Source: Sphingomonas pokkalii
GTDB lineage: Bacteria; Pseudomonadota; Alphaproteobacteria; Sphingomonadales; Sphingomonadaceae
NCBI RefSeq assembly: GCF_003096275.1
Contig: NZ_QENQ01000001.1
Coordinates: forward strand, 2,702,920-2,766,919
DNA: 64,000 bases
Direction of reading: 5' to 3'
Below are positions 57,634-64,000 of this stretch, piece by piece (positions within the stretch are counted from its first letter, which is position 1; the number at the start of each line of letters is the position of its first letter). The position numbers were made by a program, and so were the translations under genes. The notes below the pieces were generated by a model. The model was not told the origin of the DNA. It did no database searches and worked only from the letters and a program-made list of their open reading frames with translations.

Positions 57634-58110
57634 ATGGCGAGCAATTACTACCCACCCCCGGCATTCTCCTTCGCCGTCGCGATCGCGTCGATGGCGTCGG
57701 TGCCGATGGACGCGAATATCGACGCAGCCTTCCAGGAGGTTTCGGGCATCGATCCCAAGGTCGATCTCGAGGAAGTCCGCGAAGGCGGCGTCAACGATTA
57801 CGTCCACCAGTTGCCGGGCGTGACCAAGCATTCGAATCTGGTGTTGAAGCGCGGCTATGTCACCAAGGATTCGCCGCTTGCCGACTGGGCGGCGCAAACC
57901 GTGGGGTCCACGCTCGGCACACCGATCCAGACGCAGACGATCACCATCTTCCTGCTTGGGCCCACCGGCCAGGCGCTTGTCACCTGGACGTTCCTGAACG
58001 CCTGGCCGGTCAAGTGGGAAGTCGGCACGCTCGATTCCACCAACACCTCGTCCGTGCTCACCCAGACCCTCGAAATCTCATACTCCACGGTTACGAGCGC
58101 GCTGAGCTGA
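57634..58110 (+). CDS. Tail tube protein 2 (Afp5-like)
   Basis: 158 residues. A second gp19-like tube subunit: FSFAVAIASMASVPMDANID, AFQEVSGIDPKVDLEEVREG, LVLKRGYVTKDSPLADWAAQ and WTFLNAWPVKWEVGTLDS. It differs clearly from tube 1. In Afp/PVC the Afp5-type tube protein sits at the baseplate end as the initiating ring, a role fitting this gene placed nearer the baseplate genes. Confidence 0.92.
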   Translation: MASNYYPPPAFSFAVAIASMASVPMDANIDAAFQEVSGIDPKVDLEEVREGGVNDYVHQLPGVTKHSNLVLKRGYVTKDSPLADWAAQTVGSTLGTPIQTQTITIFLLGPTGQALVTWTFLNAWPVKWEVGTLDSTNTSSVLTQTLEISYSTVTSALS

Positions 58111-58143
58111 GCGCGACGCACACACGCTGAAGCAGGGGGAAAC

Positions 58144-58335
58144 ATGGCGTTGCAGATCAGCGAAATCGGCATCCGGCTCGCCGTGGGTGATGCGCCCCAT
58201 GCCGCGGACTTCGCACCTGCCGCAGCGAGCGGCCACCAGGCCCCGGCTTCGCTCAGCCCCGAGCAGATCGACGACGTCGTTCAGCGCTGCGCGCGCGTTG
58301 TACTGGCTTCGATCGAACGATTGGGGGATCGCTGA
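58144..58335 (+). CDS. Small DUF5908-like protein of the injection system
   Basis: 63 residues, AGGGGGA upstream. It opens MALQISEIGIRLAVGD, the pattern of DUF5908 peptides that lie between tube and LysM genes in eCIS operons (Afp6 position). The rest is Ala/Pro/Ser-rich with a helical end (IDDVVQRCARVVLASIERLG). Role unknown; conserved place in the operon supports it. Confidence 0.75.
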   Translation: MALQISEIGIRLAVGDAPHAADFAPAAASGHQAPASLSPEQIDDVVQRCARVVLASIERLGDR

Positions 58336-58336
58336 A

Positions 58337-59029
58337 GTGAACGCCCCCACGCGGATGACGATTACCGCCTATACCGATCCGCAGTTCACATCCAAAGCCG
58401 GGGGAGCCAATCCGTTCACCGTCTGGATGAACCCGGCGAGCTACAATTACAGTCGTCGCATCGCCTATAACGACCGCCAGGCGCAGGGTGCCTCCGGCCC
58501 CTCCCCCGATTTCAACCGCATTGCCGAAGAAAGCGTGACGTTCGAGCTGATGTTCGACGCCACCGGCGTGCTCCCCGTCCCAACCGGGCAGAGCTATGCC
58601 AACGGTGTCGCGGACGTGATCGACCAGTTTCTAAGCCTGGTGGCGACGCTGAAGGGATCGATTCACAGCCCCAATTATCTGATCCTCAGTTGGGCCCAGC
58701 TGCAATATCAGTGCGTGCTTTCCAACGTCCGCATCACCTACACCCTGTTCGCACCGAACGGCACGCCGTTGCGCGCCAAGATGGATGTCGAGTTCAGCTC
58801 GTTCACCAGCGAGGGGATGCTCGCCAAGGGCACGCAGAAGCAGTCGCCCGACCTCACGCACGCCGTCACCGTGATCACCGGCGATACGCTGCCGGACCTG
58901 TGCTACCGCATCTATGGCGAGAGCCGCTATTACATCCAGGTCGCGCGCTTCAACCGCCTGCTCGATTTCAGGACGCTGCAGCCGGGCACACGGCTGCTAT
59001 TTCCTCCCCTCAGCGGCTCGGCGGCATGA
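58337..59029 (+). CDS. LysM-domain adaptor of the injection system (Afp7-like)
   Basis: 230 residues from GTG 58337 (GGGGGA upstream); ATG 58355 is the alternative. The N-terminal ~170 residues are a phage-adaptor-type domain (FTVWMNPASYNYSRRIAYND, NYLILSWAQLQYQCVLSNVR, MDVEFSSFTSEGM). The last ~55 residues are a LysM-like motif (VITGDTLPDLCYRIYG, YYIQVARFNRLLDFRTLQPG). In eCIS this protein (Afp7) links the tube to the spike. Four-base overlap with the next gene. Confidence 0.88.
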   Translation: MNAPTRMTITAYTDPQFTSKAGGANPFTVWMNPASYNYSRRIAYNDRQAQGASGPSPDFNRIAEESVTFELMFDATGVLPVPTGQSYANGVADVIDQFLSLVATLKGSIHSPNYLILSWAQLQYQCVLSNVRITYTLFAPNGTPLRAKMDVEFSSFTSEGMLAKGTQKQSPDLTHAVTVITGDTLPDLCYRIYGESRYYIQVARFNRLLDFRTLQPGTRLLFPPLSGSAA

Positions 59030-60762
59030 GCGCGCCATCACCCGTCGATCTCGCGGTCAGCAATGTCGACCTCACCATATTCTGCAACGGCGCGGCGCTC
59101 GGCGCCGATGTCCAGATCGTCTCCATCGACGTCTGGAGCGGCGTGAACAAGCTGCCCAAGGCCCGGCTGGTCGTCTCGGACGGCAGCGCCGCCGACGAAA
59201 CCTTCCCGATCAGCGAGACGGATGCGCTGATCCCCGGCGCGACGATCAGCATCGCCCTGGGCTATAACGGCAGCGAGATGACCGTGTTCGACGGCGTGGT
59301 CTATCGTCAGGGGCTGGAAATCGCGGCGAACGGCCCATCCCGGCTGGTGGTGGAAGCCACCGACAAGGCGATGGCAATGACGCTCGCCCGCCAGAATGCG
59401 CTGTTCCAGAACATCACCGACAGCCAGCTATGCCAGAAGCTCATCACCGCCGCCGGGTTGACAGCGAACGTCACCGCGACGTCGGTAGTGCACGAGAATC
59501 TGGTGCAATATTATGCGACCAGCTGGGACATGGTGGTTCTGCGCGCCCAGGCCAGCGGCATGGTCGTGATCGCCGAGGCCGGCCGCGTGACGGTAGCCCC
59601 GCCGGACACGGCCAGCGCGCCGGTTCTGACGCTGACCTTCGGCAGCTCGATCCTCGATTTCCGCGCAGATATGGATGCCTCCACCCAATATACGGCAGCG
59701 GCGATCCAGAGCGTCGCCTGGGATCCGGCGACCCAGCAACTGGCCCAGGCCAGCCAGCCCCAGGCGGATGTGACAACGCCGGGCGACATCAGCTCCGACG
59801 AACTGGCGAAGGTGTTCGGCATCGCCCGCTATGTCCAGCAGACCGCCGGCGCAATGGAAGTTCCCGAACTCACCCAATGGTCCTCGGCGGAACTGCTCAA
59901 GCAGAAGCTCGCAAAGATCCGGGGCTCGGTGCGCTTTCAGGGAAGCACGCTCGCCGTACCCGGCTGCATGGTAACGCTGGCGGGGCTGGGCGGGCGCTTC
60001 AACGGCGACGGCTATGTCTCCGAAGTCCACCACCACGTATCGGACGGGCTCTGGCGCACCAGCGTCCAGCTCGGTCTGTCGCCCAACTGGTTCGCCGCGG
60101 TTGCCCCGCAGATCGCCGCGCCCGGCGCATCGGGGCAGCTTCCGCCCGCGACCTTGCAGAGCGGCACCGTGCTGAAGATCGACCAGGATCCCGACGGCGA
60201 ATTCCGCGTACTGGTCTCCCTGCCGCTGCTGCAGGCGGCGAGCGGGGACGGCGTGTGGGCACGGTTCGGATCCTTTTATGCGTCGAACGCGATCGGCGCG
60301 TGCTTCTATCCCGAAATCGGCGACGAGGTCGTGGTGGCGTTTCTGAGCGGTGACCCGCGCTATCCGGTCATCCTCGGCTCGCTCTACAGCAAGGCGAAGC
60401 CGCCGCCGGTCACGCCGCAATCGGGCAACAATACCAAGAAGCTGGTGTCGAGGGCGGGCGTGACGATCGAAATCGACGAAGACAAGAAGGTCCTGCGGCT
60501 CACCACGCCGGCCAACCAGTCGATCGTGCTCGACGATGATGGCGGGGCGGTCACGCTGAAGGACAAGAACGGCAATTCGATCGCGCTGAACGGCGATGGC
60601 ATCGCGATCAAGAGCGGCGGCGACATCACCTTGTCCGCCGGCGGCTCCGTCAGCCTGACCGCACAGAAGTCGTTGACCGCGACCGGCACGTCGTCCGCCA
60701 AGATTAGCTCGACCGGCAGCGTCCAGATCAGCGGCAATGCCGGCGTGGCGCTGAATCCATGA
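59026..60762 (+). CDS. VgrG/gpD-like spike protein (Afp8-like)
   Basis: 578 residues from ATG 59026. A phage late-control gpD domain (about 15-360; IVSIDVWSGVNKLPKARLVV, PGATISIALGYNGSEMTVFD, ATDKAMAMTLARQNALFQNI) is followed by an OB-fold gp5-like base (FRVLVSLPLLQA, VWARFGSFYASNAIGACFYP, EIGDEVVVAFLSGDPRYPVI, LGSLYSKAKPPP). The last ~110 residues form a repetitive beta-helix (IAIKSGGDITLSAGGSVSLT) like a spike needle. It pierces the target membrane at the front end. No PAAR gene is between it and gp25. Confidence 0.93.
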   Translation: MSAPSPVDLAVSNVDLTIFCNGAALGADVQIVSIDVWSGVNKLPKARLVVSDGSAADETFPISETDALIPGATISIALGYNGSEMTVFDGVVYRQGLEIAANGPSRLVVEATDKAMAMTLARQNALFQNITDSQLCQKLITAAGLTANVTATSVVHENLVQYYATSWDMVVLRAQASGMVVIAEAGRVTVAPPDTASAPVLTLTFGSSILDFRADMDASTQYTAAAIQSVAWDPATQQLAQASQPQADVTTPGDISSDELAKVFGIARYVQQTAGAMEVPELTQWSSAELLKQKLAKIRGSVRFQGSTLAVPGCMVTLAGLGGRFNGDGYVSEVHHHVSDGLWRTSVQLGLSPNWFAAVAPQIAAPGASGQLPPATLQSGTVLKIDQDPDGEFRVLVSLPLLQAASGDGVWARFGSFYASNAIGACFYPEIGDEVVVAFLSGDPRYPVILGSLYSKAKPPPVTPQSGNNTKKLVSRAGVTIEIDEDKKVLRLTTPANQSIVLDDDGGAVTLKDKNGNSIALNGDGIAIKSGGDITLSAGGSVSLTAQKSLTATGTSSAKISSTGSVQISGNAGVALNP

Positions 60763-61238
60763 GCCGGCAACCGATCCTGCGCGGGCCGAACCACCCCAAT
60801 GCCGCCGCACTGCTGGCCAGCGAAGTCTATCCCTCTTTCCTCGGGCGGGGCTGGACCTTCCCGCCCAGCTTCGACCGGACCACCGCCAGCGTCGTCATGG
60901 CATCCGCAGATCAGGACATACGCGAAAGCCTTTGGATCATCCTTTCGACCAATCTCGGCGAACGGATCATGCTGGCGACCTTCGGTTCCGGCCTCTGGTC
61001 GCAGGTTTTCACGGCACTCACCCCCACCACCGCGAACGAGATCGCGCACATGGTCTCCAACGCGATCATCCAGTGGGAACCGCGCGTCCAGGTGGAGGAC
61101 GTGTCCGTCGATGCGGGCGCGAAGGCCGGGTGGGTCGATATCTCGATCCTCTATTTCGTACGGCAGACGAACACCCGCAGCAACCTGGTCTATCCCTTCT
61201 ATCTGCAGGAGCCGGCGCTGCCGGCGCCGATCGGATGA
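60759..61238 (+). CDS. gp25-like baseplate wedge protein (Afp9-like)
   Basis: 159 residues. GPW/gp25 family: FLGRGWTFPPSFDRTTASVV, SADQDIRESLWIILSTNLGE, RIMLATFGSGLWSQVF, ISILYFVRQTNTRSNLVYPF. The conserved ...GERxM motif is clear. It forms part of the inner wedge of the baseplate. ATGA overlaps with both neighbours. Confidence 0.94.
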   Translation: MSRQPILRGPNHPNAAALLASEVYPSFLGRGWTFPPSFDRTTASVVMASADQDIRESLWIILSTNLGERIMLATFGSGLWSQVFTALTPTTANEIAHMVSNAIIQWEPRVQVEDVSVDAGAKAGWVDISILYFVRQTNTRSNLVYPFYLQEPALPAPIG

Positions 61239-64000
61239 CCCCGGTTTCATTCGATTCCCGCGCCATCCGCGTGCTGAACGGCGCGGCGAGCCAGATCGAT
61301 CGGCTGAAGGGAGCGCCGCATCCCGACCGGATAAAGCCGGATGGGCGCAGCCTCGCCCAGCTGCTCGCCTTCGGTGCACGCTACGGCGTACTGGTTCGAT
61401 TCTACGATCTTTCCGATCGGCCGAACGGCGATTGGGAAGCCTTTTTCGCTTCCGACCCGTCCGTCGCGCTGGCGGTGCTGGGCGCGCTCGATCTGCCGGA
61501 GATCGAAGCGGCGCTGCGCGTCGTGCTCGCACTGGCAAGGCGCAGCCGGGACATGACCGAGCGGGAACGCCATCGCCGCCATGCCGTGCGGGTGATCCTC
61601 CGGCTGACCCTGATCCTCGACGCCCGGACGCCGATCGCACAGGACGCCGAACCCGCGCTGGCGGCTCTGGCGGCAACCCGCCACCATGACGATCTCACCG
61701 CGCCGCTACAGGCCTGGGGACATCACTGGCAGCATCGGCCGGGGCAGCCTGGCCCTGACTGGCATCTCCATGCGCTGGAATTGCTGGAAGACATTGCCAG
61801 CACACTCATCCCGCGACTGCAACATGCCGCAAACGAGGCGCTGTCGGCGCTCGACGTGTCGCTGAGCACCCAAGGGCACGCGCCACAGGCGGCGCTCTGG
61901 AATGCCTTCGTCATGCTGTTCGACGAGGCGCGATACGAACTCAACCGTTTCCCCCATCGGCTGCTCGACTTCTACGATACGCAAGTCCTGCGCCAGGATC
62001 ATCGCGATCCGCGACCGAGCAGCGTGTTCCTCACCTTCACGCTGGCGCAATCGGCAACCGAAGCAGCGATCGCCAAGGGCAGCCTGTTCCTTGCCGGGAA
62101 CGATGCGGCCGGAGATCCCATCTACTACGCCGCCGACACCGCGCTCGAAGTGCGGCCGGCAACGGTGACGAGCTTCGGCGTCTATCGCGTCCAGTTCGCG
62201 TTCGACGGCGACCAGGCACCGAAATCCGGCGTCCTTTCCGGTACCCTGCCCGCCCCGCTGGACAGCGGGTCCAGCCTTTCCTTTCCGCTGTTCGGCGCAT
62301 CCCGACCGGGGCAGCATGGCGACCTGCTGATGGCACCCGCGACGCTGGGGTTCGTCGTCGAGAGCGCGACCTTGTTGCTGCAAGGCGGCGACCGCGCCCT
62401 CCAGACGCGGCTCGCACTGGGGGTGATACCGGACTGGCTGCTCAGCGCCGCCTTGGCCGGTATCTTGGCGGAGGCGGATCGGCGCGATCCGGAAACGCCC
62501 CTTTCGATCCCGCTACCCGCGCTCGAACTGCTCTATTCCACCGCAGGCGGCTGGATGAAGGTGGAAGCGCCGACGATCATGCTGCGGATCGAAGGGCCGC
62601 TTCATCGCGGTGAGATTCTCGCATCGTTCAGCCTCCCCCAATCCGCACCGCCGCTGGAACCGGTGTCGAGCAAAGCCGATCCGGACGCACCCGCGGCCGA
62701 CCTTCCCGCCAGCACCTATCCCGACCTGGTCGACCAGCCGACGCTGATCGCCCGACTGATCCAGGAAAGCGATGCCACGTCGGGGATCTATGCGCTCCTG
62801 TCGATCCTGCCGATCCGGGCGGTCGAGATCGGCGTGGAGGTCGAAGGGCTGGTGCCGACGCGCGTTTCCGGATCGAGCGGGGCGATCGATCCGGAACAGA
62901 ATTTCGCCGTCTTCGGATTGACGCCCGCCCAATATTCAGCACTCGAATTCTCGGCGACGGAACTGTTCGTCAAACGGGTGCACGGACTGGAAACACGGAT
63001 CGATTGGGCGGCCCTGCCCGTCACGACCACCGGATTCCGCGGCTATTACAAGGGCTATCGGTTGAACGCGGACGGCATTCCCGCCCAATCCCCGCTGTTC
63101 GACAATACCAGCTTCCGGGTAGCGTTCGATATCGTGGCACCGGGAAGCTGGACGCTTGATACCGCGCAAACGCTCTATCTATTCCAGACGCATGTGGAGG
63201 AGGCAGGTACCGAAAGCGTGCCGCCGCAACCCGATGCTCCGGTAGCGCAACAGTCGCTGCTCAGAGCCCAGGGGATCGAGCCGCAGGAGCCGCCGCCATA
63301 TTATAATCCAAGCGATGGCGCGCTTCGCCTGCTGCTCGTCGAACCGGATTATGCGTTCGGGAACATCCTGTACGCCAGCAACCTGATGGCCGCATCGCAA
63401 GCAAATGCCGCAGCGGCGCAAACACGGGCGGCAGGGGCCGCCAGCGTGCGCGCCCGGATTGCACAGGCAAGCGCGGTGAACACCAGCGCCACCGCGCAAG
63501 CCTATGCCGACGATATGGGCCAGGCGGTGGAAAACACCATCTCCGCCCTGAACGCACAGGCCTATGCCGCCTTGCAAACGGCGCTTTCGGAACAGGCCGA
63601 TGGCGACGCCGACGCAGCCGCGCAAAGCCTTCAGGCCGCGATCAGCCAGGTAGGCGGCGGCGCATGGCGGCGGCTGTTCGGCGGGCGGCGCAGGTCGCGC
63701 GCAGCATCGGTAACGGCCGCGCTTCGGGGCTGGATGGCCGACCATGCCGGCAGCGTCGGCGAGGCGCTCGGCGCGATTTGGCCGGAGGTGGAAACGACGC
63801 TGTCTGCCGCAGACACGCTGGCAAATGCGTGGCGCAGCGCAGCGGGAACCTCCGTGGCGGCGACCCGCCCGCTGCTTGCCGCCGCGCTGGAACGGATTCA
63901 GGCGCGGCTGGCCACGGCGCTACCGGATCCGCTTCCCGTCCTGCCGGATCTTCCTAACCAGCCCTGGCTGCCCAGCGCCGCCGCCTTTTCGCTCAACTAT
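61235..64000 (+). CDS. Baseplate J-like protein (Afp11-like), cut by window edge
   Basis: 922 residues visible from ATG 61235, no stop before the end of the window. N-terminal region is helical (LAFGARYGVLVRFYDLSDRP). The next section resembles the N-terminus of eCIS gpJ/gp47 baseplate proteins: LLDFYDTQVLRQDHRDPRPS, SSVFLTFTLAQSATEAAIAK, GSLFLAGNDAAGDPIYYAAD. A carbohydrate-binding-like beta part follows (FRGYYKGYRLNADGIPAQ). From about residue 715 to 800 there is an Ala/Gln-rich coiled-coil-like segment (NAAAAQTRAAGAASVRARIA), unusual for the family. It connects sheath and central hub. Confidence 0.82.
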   Translation, partial: MTPVSFDSRAIRVLNGAASQIDRLKGAPHPDRIKPDGRSLAQLLAFGARYGVLVRFYDLSDRPNGDWEAFFASDPSVALAVLGALDLPEIEAALRVVLALARRSRDMTERERHRRHAVRVILRLTLILDARTPIAQDAEPALAALAATRHHDDLTAPLQAWGHHWQHRPGQPGPDWHLHALELLEDIASTLIPRLQHAANEALSALDVSLSTQGHAPQAALWNAFVMLFDEARYELNRFPHRLLDFYDTQVLRQDHRDPRPSSVFLTFTLAQSATEAAIAKGSLFLAGNDAAGDPIYYAADTALEVRPATVTSFGVYRVQFAFDGDQAPKSGVLSGTLPAPLDSGSSLSFPLFGASRPGQHGDLLMAPATLGFVVESATLLLQGGDRALQTRLALGVIPDWLLSAALAGILAEADRRDPETPLSIPLPALELLYSTAGGWMKVEAPTIMLRIEGPLHRGEILASFSLPQSAPPLEPVSSKADPDAPAADLPASTYPDLVDQPTLIARLIQESDATSGIYALLSILPIRAVEIGVEVEGLVPTRVSGSSGAIDPEQNFAVFGLTPAQYSALEFSATELFVKRVHGLETRIDWAALPVTTTGFRGYYKGYRLNADGIPAQSPLFDNTSFRVAFDIVAPGSWTLDTAQTLYLFQTHVEEAGTESVPPQPDAPVAQQSLLRAQGIEPQEPPPYYNPSDGALRLLLVEPDYAFGNILYASNLMAASQANAAAAQTRAAGAASVRARIAQASAVNTSATAQAYADDMGQAVENTISALNAQAYAALQTALSEQADGDADAAAQSLQAAISQVGGGAWRRLFGGRRRSRAASVTAALRGWMADHAGSVGEALGAIWPEVETTLSAADTLANAWRSAAGTSVAATRPLLAAALERIQARLATALPDPLPVLPDLPNQPWLPSAAAFSLNY

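Noticed and set aside
53448..64000. Prophage or type VI secretion system
   Set aside because: No integrase, capsid, portal or terminase and no TssB/TssC, TssJLM or ClpV; DUF4255, DUF5908 and LysM genes are eCIS markers.
53239..64000. Attachment-site copy of the tRNA-Trp 3' end
   Set aside because: No repeat of the tRNA end was seen within the window.

Overview
The window looks like chromosomal DNA of a sphingomonad (Alphaproteobacteria, Sphingomonas or a close relative). Support for this: uniformly GC-rich coding sequence, a CtrA-type cell-cycle regulator with GANTC and TTAACC sites upstream, a TonB-dependent receptor of the Caulobacter/Sphingomonas kind, a PEPxxWA-type C-terminal sorting signal, an NDUFA12-like complex I accessory protein, a DUF2155 lipoprotein, and Bpt plus Aat N-end-rule transferases. 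Naming is by motif recognition only; nothing was searched. No gap between genes exceeds 300 bases. Layout: 1-4.2 kb has a truncated tannase-family esterase, divergent from a Tat-exported phospholipase C, then a LacI regulator. 4.2-10 kb is a translationally coupled three-gene signalling operon (hybrid kinase with three receivers, CheR-type methyltransferase, HWE-kinase response regulator). 10-15.2 kb is an MlaA-like protein plus a TolC/HlyD/ABC export operon whose ABC protein has lost every recognisable ATPase motif. 15.3-21.5 kb has a cysteine-less OxyR-like regulator, a small coupled ORF, the DabA/DabB inorganic-carbon uptake pair and a divergent NhaR-like LysR regulator. 21.5-32.4 kb is housekeeping and stress genes: bpt, threonine deaminase, an amidohydrolase, ctrA, a PerM-like permease, LysR/pirin/WrbA, an RluA-type synthase, ArfB, a nested palindromic repeat and free-Met-R-sulfoxide reductase. 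32.6-40.4 kb is a glycan locus: TonB receptor, NAGLU-type (GH89) glycosidase, NagX/HGSNAT-like membrane protein and an S41 lipoprotein protease. 40.4-53 kb is mixed: a degenerate serine hydrolase, a DNA glycosylase, a degenerate histidine kinase, an MliC-like lysozyme inhibitor, ParA, aat overlapping a DUF2155 gene by 166 bases, a double cold-shock protein, recX, a fatty-acyl-AMP ligase, a GGDEF-EAL protein and a PEP-CTERM protein. A tRNA-Trp(CCA) gene lies at 53.16-53.24 kb. From 53.4 kb to the end runs a one-directional, tightly packed operon of an extracellular contractile injection system (phage-tail-like nanomachine): cap (DUF4255), an unknown protein, one sheath, two tube proteins, a DUF5908 peptide, a LysM adaptor, a VgrG/gpD-like spike, gp25 and the start of a baseplate J-like protein cut by the window edge. 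That system, the ATPase-dead ABC exporter and the DabAB locus are the most notable contents. Several genes keep a fold but lose the catalytic residues (ABC protein, kinase at 41.8 kb, RBBP9-like protein at 40.5 kb).
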